Part shown: piece after piece, positions 25,817 through 34,629 of the stretch
Position numbering within the stretch: position 1 is the stretch's first letter
Layout: each line of letters starts with the position of its first letter
Assembly: GCA_052034625.1 (NCBI GenBank)
Contig: JBPOII010000022.1
Location: forward strand, 95,281 to 159,280
Direction of reading: 5' to 3'
DNA length: 64,000 nt
Origin: JAVBLP01 sp052034625
GTDB lineage: Bacteria; Elusimicrobiota; Endomicrobiia; Endomicrobiales; Endomicrobiaceae
Position numbers and translations under genes: made by a program
The notes under the pieces: model-generated
What the model was told of the DNA's origin: nothing
Database searches by the model: none
The model's input: the letters and a program-made list of their open reading frames with translations, nothing else

Positions 25817-26398
25817 TCAATTTTTTTTGATCTGTATAATTCTCTTTTCCGTAATGATCATTCCAACCGGGAGATCATAATCTCCTGTAGGAACCTTTTC
25901 GGTAATTTGAAAATCATATGCTATACCGATAGATCTTTCTACCGGTATTCCTTCAAGCCATCTGTCAAAATAGCCTTTGCCATATCCTGTCCTGTAGCCT
26001 GCATAGTCAAAAGCAATACCTGGAACAAAAATGAGGTCGATATCTTCTTTATCTACAATATCTTCCTCATTTATTTCAGGCTGCCTTATCCCATAAACTG
26101 ACTGATAGGCATCTTCTATTCTTGATATCCTTACTGCATACATACTACCGTCTCCCGGTGTTTCAATAGCAGGAACTGCAACAGTTTTTCCTGCATCAAG
26201 TGCAGCTGCTATCATAGCATCGGTTACAACTTCAGAACCGTAAGACAAATAGAACATCACCTGTCTTGCTTTCTCATATTCGGGAAGCCTTTTGATCTTT
26301 GAAAAAATCATATTGCTATAGGCAGATGCCAAGATCGGATCTATCCTATCCCTCAAATTCAAAAACTCATATCTTACTTTTCTTTTTTCTGATTCCAT
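25817..26398 (-). CDS. 5-formyltetrahydrofolate cyclo-ligase
   Basis: A 193-residue enzyme of the MTHFS/YgfA family, which converts 5-formyl-THF to 5,10-methenyl-THF with ATP. The nucleotide/folate-binding signature is YRTGYGKGYFDRWL, and VPGIAFD is also typical. I start at the ATG 26398 (ESEKRKVRYEFLNLRD aligns with the family N-terminus). A GTG at 26410 has an AGGGG 7 nt upstream and is a real alternative. It overlaps the end of rarA. With zapA and 6S RNA upstream, this is the conserved zapA-ssrS-ygfA neighbourhood. Confidence 0.93.
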   Translation of the reverse strand: MESEKRKVRYEFLNLRDRIDPILASAYSNMIFSKIKRLPEYEKARQVMFYLSYGSEVVTDAMIAAALDAGKTVAVPAIETPGDGSMYAVRISRIEDAYQSVYGIRQPEINEEDIVDKEDIDLIFVPGIAFDYAGYRTGYGKGYFDRWLEGIPVERSIGIAYDFQITEKVPTGDYDLPVGMIITEKRIIQIKKN

Positions 26399-27686
26399 GT
26401 AATCTTTCACGTATTTTCCCCTCAAAACCTTCTCCGGAAGGTTTATAAAACTCTACCGGATCGGGCCAGTAGTCTTGCACAACATAATGACCTTCATAAT
26501 CATGAGGATATTTATATCCTTTTCCATGACCGAGTTCTTCACCGTCAAGACTAGCATCTTTCAAATGATTCGGTACATTTCTTACTTTGCCGTTTTTAAC
26601 TTCAGCCAAAGCTTGGTCAACCGCAATATAAGAAGCGTTTGACTTAGGTGCACACGCTACATAAATTGCCGCCTGTGCAAGAATTATTCTGGCTTCCGGC
26701 ATACCGACAAACTGTACCGCATTTAAAGCAGAAACCGCTAGCATAAGAGCCCTGGGATCTGCCAGTCCTACATCTTCAGATGCACAAATTATAATTCTTC
26801 TTGCTATAAATCTCGGATCTTCTCCGGCAGCAAGCATTTTTGACATCCAATAAACCGCCGCATCAGGGTCTGTCCCCCGCATCGATTTAATGAAAGCAGA
26901 AATGTGGTCATAGTGCGCATCTCCGGAACGGTCATAAAGGACCGCCCTTTTCTGCATTGATTCCTGCGCAGCGGAAATGTCAAAAACTTTGACTCCTTTC
27001 TCATTAACTTTTGTAGAAAGCACGCCGATTTCCAGCGCATTGAGCATTTTTCTTGCATCTCCGTTAGCGTTTAAAACCAAATGTTCTTTCGCCTCATCGG
27101 ACATTTTGACTTTATACTTTCCAAGTCCGTTCTCTTCATCCTTTAAGGCTGATTGCATAATTTTTAAAAGAGCTTCTTTTGACAGCGGATGAAATTCAAA
27201 AACTATACTTCTTGAAATCAAAGCCGCATTGATGTAGAAAAAAGGGTTTTCAGTAGTAATTCCTATCAGCGTAACAGTTCCTTTTTCAACATCGGGAAGC
27301 AAAGCGTCCTGCTGGGATTTGTTGAAATGATGGATCTCGTCCAGCATCAATATTGTCTTTTTACCGGACATTTCAACCCTGGCTTTTGCCTGTTCTATAA
27401 TTTTTCTTATATCGGCAATACCTATAGTTACAGCATTTGCTTCTTCAAAATAAGCTTTTGTTTTTGAAGCTATAATCCTTGCTAAGGCGCTTTTTCCTGT
27501 TCCCGGAGGACCAAAAAAAATCACTGAGCCGAGATTATCAGCTTCTATTGAACGTCTTAAAAGCTTTCCTTCTCCAACGATATTTTCCTGCCCCATAAAA
27601 TCTTCAAAACTCTTTGGGGCCATTCTGGCAGCTAAAGGTTTATTCTTACTCTTTGCCGCATTTTCAAGAAAATTTGTCTGTGCCAT
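26367..27686 (-). CDS. rarA: Replication-associated recombination protein RarA (MgsA family AAA+ ATPase)
   Basis: A 439-residue AAA+ ATPase acting at stalled replication forks. Walker A is FFGPPGTGKSALARII, Walker B LMLDEIHHFNK, sensor 1 LIGITTENPFF, followed by the RarA/WRNIP1 oligomerisation domain (DAHYDHISAFIKSMRGTDPDAAVYWMSKML and GMPEARIILAQAAIY). Length fits the family. Its ATG lies only 11 nt beyond the T-run of the 6S RNA, so it is presumably transcribed by read-through from the zapA/6S unit. Confidence 0.95.
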   Translation of the reverse strand: MAQTNFLENAAKSKNKPLAARMAPKSFEDFMGQENIVGEGKLLRRSIEADNLGSVIFFGPPGTGKSALARIIASKTKAYFEEANAVTIGIADIRKIIEQAKARVEMSGKKTILMLDEIHHFNKSQQDALLPDVEKGTVTLIGITTENPFFYINAALISRSIVFEFHPLSKEALLKIMQSALKDEENGLGKYKVKMSDEAKEHLVLNANGDARKMLNALEIGVLSTKVNEKGVKVFDISAAQESMQKRAVLYDRSGDAHYDHISAFIKSMRGTDPDAAVYWMSKMLAAGEDPRFIARRIIICASEDVGLADPRALMLAVSALNAVQFVGMPEARIILAQAAIYVACAPKSNASYIAVDQALAEVKNGKVRNVPNHLKDASLDGEELGHGKGYKYPHDYEGHYVVQDYWPDPVEFYKPSGEGFEGKIRERLHGIRKKKSKI

Positions 27687-27697
27687 GTTTTACCCAT

Positions 27698-27856
27698 AAA
27701 AAATCCCGCAGTGCCGTTAGCCTCAAACGGTTTAAAGCCCATTTTTTTCAAGTGAGAAACAGGGGCATAAGCCCACGAGCATACGCTCGCCTGTGCTTCT
27801 CTGAAATAGACTTGTAGGAATAAACACGCTTAAGACAATCACCAACACTGCAGGAA
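27698..27856 (-). ncRNA. ssrS: 6S RNA
   Basis: This non-coding stretch between zapA and rarA folds as a long rod. The 5' strand CCTGCAGTG (27846-27854) pairs with the 3' strand CACTGCGGG (27705-27713), and a T-run follows (27698-27704). Internal helices separated by open loops, including GAGCGTATGCTC and GGGCTTATGCCCC hairpin-like parts, flank a central unpaired region. 6S RNA mimics an open promoter and binds sigma-70 RNA polymerase. Length (about 155 nt) and the zapA-ssrS-ygfA synteny agree. The exact ends are predicted. Confidence 0.85.
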
Positions 27857-27869
27857 AATATAAAATATT

Positions 27870-28160
27870 TCAATTCGCAGTTTCTACATCATCCAAATGT
27901 TTAATGAGTTCTTTGATCTTTCTCTCATAATTATTTGAAATATTTTCTTGTAAACCTTTTAATTTAAGCAGTTCAACAGCTATTTTTACCGCTGTTAAAG
28001 CCGCTATTTTTTGAGTGTCGGCAACATTTGCGTTCTCATTCTGTACTTCATGCCACTGATCATTTACAAAACTTACTACGCTGGCAAAACTCAATTCATC
28101 CATTTCGTCAATATTAAGTTCTATATCTCTTCCCATTATACGTACGCGAGTTATTGCCAT
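27870..28160 (-). CDS. zapA: Cell division protein ZapA
   Basis: A 96-residue protein with the N-terminal ZapA domain (TRVRIMGRDIELNIDEMDELSFASVVSFVND) and the motif DTQKIAALTAVKIAVELLKLK before a C-terminal coiled coil. ZapA cross-links FtsZ filaments at the division site. It lies 2 bp after a ZapB-like coiled-coil gene and is followed by 6S RNA, as in gamma-proteobacteria, which strengthens both assignments. Confidence 0.92.
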   Translation of the reverse strand: MAITRVRIMGRDIELNIDEMDELSFASVVSFVNDQWHEVQNENANVADTQKIAALTAVKIAVELLKLKGLQENISNNYERKIKELIKHLDDVETAN

Positions 28161-28162
28161 CT

Positions 28163-28393
28163 TTATGATACCTTTGCCGTATCAATTTTCTTTAAAATCC
28201 TTTCGATTTTAACTGCTGCACTTTCAGTGTTTGCTTTAAGTATAGTGTATTCACTGACTTTTTGCCTATTTAATTCATTTTCTTTTCTTAAAAACTCAAC
28301 TTCGGCTTTAAGCCTAAGATTTTCTTCATTAAGTTTTTTAAGCTTTTCAGCAGCTTTTTTCACTTTTACTGATAAAATTTCCAAATTTCCCAT
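28163..28393 (-). CDS. ZapB-like coiled-coil division protein
   Basis: A 76-residue protein that is almost wholly heptad-repeat coiled coil (residues about 4-70, rich in K, E, L). Size, composition and the gene order directly before zapA suggest a ZapB-like FtsZ-ring factor; sequence identity alone would not prove it. The ATG has no Shine-Dalgarno sequence. A consensus promoter (-35 TTGACA, 17 bp, -10 TAAAAT) ends 6 nt before it, so the transcript probably begins at or next to the start codon. Confidence 0.75.
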   Translation of the reverse strand: MGNLEILSVKVKKAAEKLKKLNEENLRLKAEVEFLRKENELNRQKVSEYTILKANTESAAVKIERILKKIDTAKVS

Positions 28394-28399
28394 ATCAAT

Positions 28400-28428
28400 A
28401 TTTTATAAATTGGGTATAAAATTGTCAA
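28400..28428 (-). promoter_or_regulatory. Promoter of the zapB-like/zapA/6S unit (leaderless)
   Basis: Minus strand: TTGACA (28423-28428), a 17-bp spacer, TAAAAT (28400-28405), then 6 nt to the ATG at 28393. The usual start about 7 nt past the -10 coincides with the A of ATG. Confidence 0.75.
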
Positions 28429-28577
28429 GCAATGTAAAAATCAAAAAAACAATTAATTTTTAAATGATTTTTCAATTTAGTTTTTAGCATGAAATACACT
28501 TTAATCCAAATGTCTTAATACAATATGGCTTTTCTGCTTTTTTCAAAGTATAATATAGAAAATTATAAGGAGTTATT

Positions 28578-29108
28578 ATGAATGCAAAAATAATTTTTAA
28601 ACCGCAAAATGCTGTAAAAATCCTTCTGTTTACAATATTTTTAATATCAGCACAGAAAATTCCATATACTTACGCTCAGCAACAACAAGACGTTAATTTT
28701 GAAGAAATGCGTACCAGCGATACAAACACAAAAAACCAAAGAAGAGTGTATAATACTTCAAAACACTCATCTATGTCTCCCGCACAAATGGCAAAAGAAA
28801 GTACTATCAGCGAATCATACGGAGTATTCAAAATTGACGGTAACTTTGCCGGTACTGTAATAAAAGGAAGAGTTTTTTCAGATATGGGTACAGGAAAACA
28901 AGTTGAGAGCACACCGTATACAGCAATGCTTAATAAAAAAATAAAGAAAGCTGCTATAGATGAAGGCGTTCTCGTTAAAGAAGGCAGTATTTATAAAAAA
29001 GCAAAGATCAGCAAAAAAGAATATGATGCCTTAATAAATGAAGTCAGTAAAAAGACAAATATTTCAGAAAAAACCGTTAATGATGTAATTGACAATATTG
29101 AGGATTAG
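28578..29108 (+). CDS. Secreted protein of unknown function
   Basis: A 176-residue protein with a long positively charged N-terminus and a signal peptide likely cleaved after YAQ (about residue 34). The mature part starts with a Gln-rich stretch and has no recognised domain. The last 60 residues look like two short helical repeats rich in Lys and Asn (IKKAAIDEGVLVKEGSIYKKAKISKKEYD). It is monocistronic and rightward, with AAGGAG 6 nt before the ATG and a -10-like TATAAT at 28549-28554 (the -35 is poor). Homologues and function are unknown to me. Confidence 0.8.
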   Translation: MNAKIIFKPQNAVKILLFTIFLISAQKIPYTYAQQQQDVNFEEMRTSDTNTKNQRRVYNTSKHSSMSPAQMAKESTISESYGVFKIDGNFAGTVIKGRVFSDMGTGKQVESTPYTAMLNKKIKKAAIDEGVLVKEGSIYKKAKISKKEYDALINEVSKKTNISEKTVNDVIDNIED

Positions 29109-29136
29109 TAAAACACGAGAACTTCCAAATATTTGA

Positions 29137-30636
29137 TTATGGTATGAGATATTCCTTTGGGAATATATTGTCTTGTCCTAAAATATTGGCATTGTCAAAA
29201 CTTTTTTTAAGTTTTGCCATTTCTTTAAACCCTTCAACTCCGACCATCTTTTCTAAAAAAATGTGTTTTAACTTTCCTATCCCGTGTTCTGCAGATACTG
29301 TACCGCCAAGTTCAACTGCTTTTTGTGCTATGCGTGCATACATTTCTCTTGTCTTTTTATATTCTTCTTCATTTTCAGCTATTATATTGGCATGAAGATG
29401 ATTTTCCCCAATATGGCCGAATGTCAAATTAAACAAACCTGAGACCTTAAACTCTTTCTCACAAAAATCTACTATCTCAGCAAGTTTCCCTTCCGGAACA
29501 GCAAAATCCGTACCAACTTTAGGTATCTTATTACGCCTTACTCTTTCATTAACCCTTTCTGGTATTCTATGTCTAAAAACCCTAAACTCTTCCTGTTCTT
29601 TCAAATTTGAAGCAAACCAGACTTTTTGTGTATCTATATTATTTTTTTCTATGAGTTCAATCCACTTTTCCATAAGAATATCAAAATTGTCGCTATAAAC
29701 ATCCTGCTCAAACATTATCCCGGCTTCAACATCTTGCGGGATAATCGGATAATCGTCCTTTATAATCAAAAGTGCATTCTTATCAAAATATTCCAATGAC
29801 ATAACATTTATGCCGTCTTTTAAACTTTCATTTTTTGACTTTGATGTTTCCTCTTTTACCGAACTTACGAAATCATAAGCTTTCTTTCTGGAATCAAAAA
29901 AGATTATCCCGCCGAAGACTTCCTTAAAATGAGGGATAAGCAAAAGTTCCGCCTCCGCAACAACACCGAGTGTTCCGTCAGAACCTATAATAACATCTAT
30001 AAGATCTGCATTAGGATAATTGTAATAACCAGCTGCATTTTTAATTTTTGGGAGAATATATTTAGGCAAAACTATGATTTTTGTACCTTTGTCAGTATCA
30101 AAAGTGATCTTACCATTATCGCCGGCTTTATATTTTCCTCTTTCTATATAACTTGAAGAACCGTCTGAAAATATGATTTTTAAACCAAGTATATAATCTC
30201 TTGTAACACCAAATTTCAGTCCTCTGCCGCCGGAAGCATTTGTAGCAATATTTCCGCCTATAGTGGCATTTTTTTCAGTCGGGTCAGGAGGATACATCCA
30301 GCCTGCCGCAAAAGCTTTATCTTTAATATCCTGAATTCTTACGCCTGCCTGAACTTTTAATTTCGCTTTTTCTTCGCTTATTTTTTCTATCTCGCCTATA
30401 GCTTTCATTCTTTCAAGAGATAAGACAGCTCCGCCGAAAGGTAGTCCCGAAGCCGTATTTCCGGTCAGTCCTCCGGCAATTGTTACCGGTATTTTTTGTG
30501 CTGACATTTCGGCAAGAAAGTCTGCTATATCTCTTTCATTTTCAGCTATTGCGGCAAAATCTGCATAAGCACCGACTACTCCTGAATTATCTTCAAAAAA
30601 ATTCTGTATCTGCTCCTTATCTCTCTTGATTATCAT
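29137..30636 (-). CDS. FAD-binding oxidase of the GlcD/D-lactate dehydrogenase family
   Basis: A 499-residue flavoprotein: an N-terminal PCMH/FAD-binding-4 domain (VTIAGGLTGNTASGLPFGG, then PDPTEKNATIGGNIATNASGGRGLKFG) and a C-terminal FAD-oxidase domain with NLTFGHIGENHLHANI and GGTVSAEHGIGKLK. This is the signature of GlcD and D-lactate/D-2-hydroxyacid dehydrogenases, which feed electrons to an acceptor. The substrate cannot be fixed from sequence; no GlcE/GlcF partner adjoins. Its ATG overlaps the upstream gene by 4 bp. Confidence 0.9.
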   Translation of the reverse strand: MIIKRDKEQIQNFFEDNSGVVGAYADFAAIAENERDIADFLAEMSAQKIPVTIAGGLTGNTASGLPFGGAVLSLERMKAIGEIEKISEEKAKLKVQAGVRIQDIKDKAFAAGWMYPPDPTEKNATIGGNIATNASGGRGLKFGVTRDYILGLKIIFSDGSSSYIERGKYKAGDNGKITFDTDKGTKIIVLPKYILPKIKNAAGYYNYPNADLIDVIIGSDGTLGVVAEAELLLIPHFKEVFGGIIFFDSRKKAYDFVSSVKEETSKSKNESLKDGINVMSLEYFDKNALLIIKDDYPIIPQDVEAGIMFEQDVYSDNFDILMEKWIELIEKNNIDTQKVWFASNLKEQEEFRVFRHRIPERVNERVRRNKIPKVGTDFAVPEGKLAEIVDFCEKEFKVSGLFNLTFGHIGENHLHANIIAENEEEYKKTREMYARIAQKAVELGGTVSAEHGIGKLKHIFLEKMVGVEGFKEMAKLKKSFDNANILGQDNIFPKEYLIP

Positions 30637-32174
30637 CTTACTTTCCTAAATATTCTTTCAACACCGTCTGTCATATTTTCAACGACCAATCCGTTCACAT
30701 TCGATTCTTCATATACACGAAATATAAACATCGGCCTCTTAAACTTCCAGCCTGGTATGCCTGTGCCGTCAAAAGAATGAGAGTTAAAGTGTTTAAGTTT
30801 GATCCATGTTTTTTTCGCGCCTGCACTGAAATATAAAGTATCGGCTTCAAGTTTTATTTCAACATTACCGTATAAATGATTATGATATTCACCGGTATAT
30901 TTTTTTAATTCGAGATGAGGAGCTTTTATTTCAGGAGGAAAACGTGTGTTTTTATTTTTACGTGCAGTATCTGCTTCATTAAGTTTTATTTTACTCCAGT
31001 CGGTTTGCGGTTTTTTAAGATAAGCATCAAAAAATCTTTTTGATAAAGCATCAGCCATTTTACCGTTTGGAAGATTCATTAGAACAACCATACCGATTTT
31101 ATTTTTTTTAAGGAAAGAAACATAAGCACCTTCCCCGTCAGTAGTACCTGCATGCCAATATACGCTTTCCGGGGCTGATTCGGAACATCTCCAACCGAGA
31201 CAATAATAGTTCTTTTTGCTTTTGTCGTATTTATTATTATTAATAAAGACACGAGGTTCAAAAAGTTTATTATAATTTTCCGGAGAAATAAGTGTGTACC
31301 CTGCCGTTGTTGCATCATTTATAATAAACATAAGCCATTTAGCCATATCATCTATGCTTGAATTTATTCCGCTTGCAGGCGCAAAAGTGTAAGGCCAACT
31401 GTTATAGGAAAGTTCATCAGATATTGGTGTAAGTTTTCCACCCGCATAATAATGTCCTATGGTTCTGTTCTTTGCTTTCAGATAACCTTTATAATCTGTA
31501 GAAGAGTTTCTCATATTAAGCGGTTTGAATATAAGATTTTCAATATTTTTTTCCCAGCTTTTTCCGGTCGCCTTTTTTACTATCTCGCCTAAAACTAAAT
31601 AAAGATTATTTTGATAACTGTATTTACCGCGAAATTCTCCTATAGGCTTTATATAACGCATAGATTCAATTATGTGTTTTTTATCATACTCAAAAAGCAT
31701 CATTAAATGCTGGGAATAAGGCGGAAGTCCGCTATTTTGGGCAAGTAAGTCTTCTATAGTCATATTCTCACTTACATCGTCATCAAAAAGCCTGAAATCC
31801 GGAAGGTATTCTATAACTTTATCATCCCAGTCTAAATATCTTAGGTCAACAAGCATGGCTATGAGTGCTGAAGTAAATGCTTTTGTACATGAAGCGATCT
31901 GAAAAACAGATCCGGTATCGACTGGATCTTCTGTATTAAGTTTTTTTACTCCATAAGCTTTCTTATACACTATTTCATCACCTACTATTATACAAACAGC
32001 CATTCCGGGAACATTCCACTGCTTATGCGTTTTCTGTGCATAGGCGTCAAAATCTTCAAGAATCGCATTAAGTTCTTCTTTTGCAGGCACTTCATATCCC
32101 TGCTGTGCAAGCGTTAAAGCAGCATTAAAACACAAAATTATTGATAATAATATATTTGTTAATATTTTTTTCAT
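30633..32174 (-). CDS. Serine beta-lactamase-fold hydrolase (class C/EstB-like), secreted
   Basis: A 513-residue exported protein: signal peptide to about residue 24 (ALTLAQQ), then a beta-lactamase/DD-peptidase domain with SxxK as SCTK (residues 95-98) and a YxN-type motif in KYSYQNNLY, and an HAGTTDG segment resembling the KTG-like third motif. A C-terminal DUF3471-like beta domain (about 400-513) follows. Such proteins include esterases, D-amino-acid peptidases and penicillin-binding relatives; antibiotic hydrolysis should not be assumed. The start at 32174 is chosen because it begins a canonical signal peptide; TATA-rich promoter-like sequence lies directly upstream. Confidence 0.87.
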   Translation of the reverse strand: MKKILTNILLSIILCFNAALTLAQQGYEVPAKEELNAILEDFDAYAQKTHKQWNVPGMAVCIIVGDEIVYKKAYGVKKLNTEDPVDTGSVFQIASCTKAFTSALIAMLVDLRYLDWDDKVIEYLPDFRLFDDDVSENMTIEDLLAQNSGLPPYSQHLMMLFEYDKKHIIESMRYIKPIGEFRGKYSYQNNLYLVLGEIVKKATGKSWEKNIENLIFKPLNMRNSSTDYKGYLKAKNRTIGHYYAGGKLTPISDELSYNSWPYTFAPASGINSSIDDMAKWLMFIINDATTAGYTLISPENYNKLFEPRVFINNNKYDKSKKNYYCLGWRCSESAPESVYWHAGTTDGEGAYVSFLKKNKIGMVVLMNLPNGKMADALSKRFFDAYLKKPQTDWSKIKLNEADTARKNKNTRFPPEIKAPHLELKKYTGEYHNHLYGNVEIKLEADTLYFSAGAKKTWIKLKHFNSHSFDGTGIPGWKFKRPMFIFRVYEESNVNGLVVENMTDGVERIFRKVR

Positions 32175-32201
32175 TATAATAGTATAATTATAGCATATAG
32201 A

Positions 32202-32235
32202 GAAAAACAAGCCCTTACTTTTTAAATAAGGGCTT
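32202..32235 (-). terminator. Terminator after pheT
   Basis: Stem AAGCCCTTA/TAAGGGCTT (9 bp) with a 9-nt loop, followed on the minus strand by GTTTTTC. It ends the long infC-to-pheT run and separates it from the beta-lactamase-fold gene. Confidence 0.85.
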
Positions 32236-32259
32236 ATTTTTTGATGAAATATTTTGATC

Positions 32260-34620
32260 TTAACTTCTAAGTTTTACGGACAATTCGCTGTCAAGCTTTG
32301 CAAGAAGATTATTCATATCTTGATTAACTTCTTCATCGGTAAGAGTTTTTTCATTATTCCTATAGGAAAGCCTGAAAGAATAGCTTATTTTTCCTTCACC
32401 AAGTTTTGCCTGGTCATCATAAACAGAAAATACTGAATAATCCTTTAGCAGATTTCCTGATTTCATTATGCCTTTGATGACTTTTTCTATTTTTGAGAAC
32501 TGTAAAGATTTATCGGCAATGACGGAAATATCCCTTTTAACCATAGGAAATTTCGGAAAATGTTTGTATAAAGAGTTTTTATCCGAATAATTTTCAATTA
32601 CTGTATCCAAATCCATTTCAAAATAAAATATCTCTTTCTTTATATCTTCATTTATTGAAGGTTTCAATATACCGAACTGCCCTACGGCTTTTCCTCTATA
32701 GACAACAGCAGCTGTTTTTCCGGGATGAAAATAACTCTTAGGGTTTAAGTTTTCGGAAATAATAAAATCATTTACAGGAAGAAGGTTTCTGACTATACCT
32801 CCGCCAAAATAAAAATCATATTCTGGTTCTATTTTATCTTCTGCCCATTTCCACCATTCTTGCCATACATTTCCATACATGATAACGGCAAAAGTCTTTT
32901 TTTCGCCTTCTTCGGTAAATATTTTGCCGTATTCATACAAAGTTACCGAATCAGCACCCTGCCCGATATTTAATAGAACATTCTTATATAATGAAGGAAG
33001 CAAAGAAGGTCTTAAAACTTCATTTTCTTTAGAAATAGGATTTGCGATTTTATAAAAATGTTTAAGCCCAAATTTATTGAGTTCGCTTATTTCCGAAAAA
33101 CTGTAATTAAGAGCTTCACTGAAACCAAGCCCGTAAAGTTTTTTCCTAAAAGTTTCAACCATCTCCGGATAGAAAGAATCATTTTGAGCGTATGCACTTA
33201 AGCCGCTATTTTTAGGTCCAGGGATCTTATCATAACCGTCAATCCTTGCAACTTCTTCAATAAGATCGACTTCCTGTGTTATATCATTTCTCCAAGAAGG
33301 TATAGTACAAAGTATTATTTCGCCTCTTGGCTGAAGATCTATTCCTAAAAATCTAAGTATTCCGGCAATTTCATCGCCTTCAATTTCGTATCCCAAAAGT
33401 TTAGAAACTCTCTCAACCCTTAATGCTATTTCTGTTTTTTCATATTTTATGGTATGTATATCTTCCCTTGTTTCAATGCGTCCGCCGGCAAGATCATATA
33501 TAAGATTTGCGGCTCTCCAAGAAGCATATTCAGCTATATCCCATGCAACGCCTCTTTCAAATCTATAAGAAGAATCGCTTGAGAGGTTCAATTTCTTTGA
33601 TGTTTTCCTTACTGAAGCAGCATTAAACATTGCACTTTCAAGAAAGATCGTTTCCGTATTTTCGTCAATACCGGAAAATTCTCCGCCCATGACACCTGCT
33701 ATTGCTACAGGTTTTTCTTCATCTGCAATTACAAGCATATCAGCATCAAGTTTATACTCTTTCCCGTCAAGAGCAGTCATTTTCTCATTTTCTTTTGCAT
33801 TCCTGACTATTACTTTTTTTGATGTAAGTTTTGATAGATCAAATGCATGTAAAGGATGACCTGTTTCAAGCATTACATAATTTGTAATGTCAACAACATT
33901 ATTAATAGGACGTATTCCGCATTTTTCAAGAGCATCCGCCATCCATTTCGGAGAAGGACCAACCTTAACACCTGAAATAATGGATCCTATATAGCGGCTG
34001 CACAAATCTGATTCAACTTTCACTATACTCAATGATGATGTATCGGGAGTTCTGATAGAAGGCAAAGACGGGGTTTTTTTGAGTTTTGCACCTATTTCTC
34101 TTGCTATACCCAAATGGCTTAAGCAATCGCCTCGATTAGTTGTTATTTCTATTTCAAGGATTGAATCTATTTCTCCAAGAGCTTTTTCAAGCGGAATTCC
34201 TATCTCTGTATTCTCATCTAGGACCATTATGCCTTCAGAGCTTTCTTTAAGACCGAGTTCCTGCTCTGAGCATATCATTCCTTCTGATTCAATGCCTCTG
34301 ATCTTTGATCTCTTGATCTTAAAGCCGCCTGGCAGCTCAGCATCTATTTTTGCAAGCGGCACTATTTGCCCTGCATCAACATTTGCAGCACCGCAAACTA
34401 TTGACATAGTGTTTTCACCGTCGCTTACAGTACAAACAGAAAGTTTGTCCGCATCAGGATGCTTCTGTTTTTCTAAAACTTTTCCAGTAATAACATTTGT
34501 CCAAGAAGGAGAAGATACTACCGAAGTTTCAACACCGATAGATGTTAAAAGCTTTGCAAGATCCTGCGGTGTTAAATCAAAGTCCACTAATTTTTTTAGC
34601 CAATTATATGATATTTTCAT
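32260..34620 (-). CDS. pheT: Phenylalanyl-tRNA synthetase beta subunit
   Basis: A 786-residue subunit of the alpha2beta2 enzyme. In order: N-terminal tRNA-binding OB-fold (VITGKVLEKQKHPDADKLSVCTV), B3/B4 editing domain (ITTNRGDCLSHLGIAREIGA), B5 domain, a catalytic-like core and the C-terminal ferredoxin-fold anticodon-binding domain (FPMVKRDISVIAD). Length is normal. It follows pheS by 9 bp in a conserved pheST pair, and a strong terminator follows. Confidence 0.97.
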   Translation of the reverse strand: MKISYNWLKKLVDFDLTPQDLAKLLTSIGVETSVVSSPSWTNVITGKVLEKQKHPDADKLSVCTVSDGENTMSIVCGAANVDAGQIVPLAKIDAELPGGFKIKRSKIRGIESEGMICSEQELGLKESSEGIMVLDENTEIGIPLEKALGEIDSILEIEITTNRGDCLSHLGIAREIGAKLKKTPSLPSIRTPDTSSLSIVKVESDLCSRYIGSIISGVKVGPSPKWMADALEKCGIRPINNVVDITNYVMLETGHPLHAFDLSKLTSKKVIVRNAKENEKMTALDGKEYKLDADMLVIADEEKPVAIAGVMGGEFSGIDENTETIFLESAMFNAASVRKTSKKLNLSSDSSYRFERGVAWDIAEYASWRAANLIYDLAGGRIETREDIHTIKYEKTEIALRVERVSKLLGYEIEGDEIAGILRFLGIDLQPRGEIILCTIPSWRNDITQEVDLIEEVARIDGYDKIPGPKNSGLSAYAQNDSFYPEMVETFRKKLYGLGFSEALNYSFSEISELNKFGLKHFYKIANPISKENEVLRPSLLPSLYKNVLLNIGQGADSVTLYEYGKIFTEEGEKKTFAVIMYGNVWQEWWKWAEDKIEPEYDFYFGGGIVRNLLPVNDFIISENLNPKSYFHPGKTAAVVYRGKAVGQFGILKPSINEDIKKEIFYFEMDLDTVIENYSDKNSLYKHFPKFPMVKRDISVIADKSLQFSKIEKVIKGIMKSGNLLKDYSVFSVYDDQAKLGEGKISYSFRLSYRNNEKTLTDEEVNQDMNNLLAKLDSELSVKLRS

Positions 34621-34629
34621 TTTTCCGCC

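Noticed and set aside
30633..32174. Antibiotic-resistance beta-lactamase
   Set aside because: The SxxK fold is shared with esterases and peptidases; the length and C-terminal DUF3471-like domain point away from a true class C lactamase.
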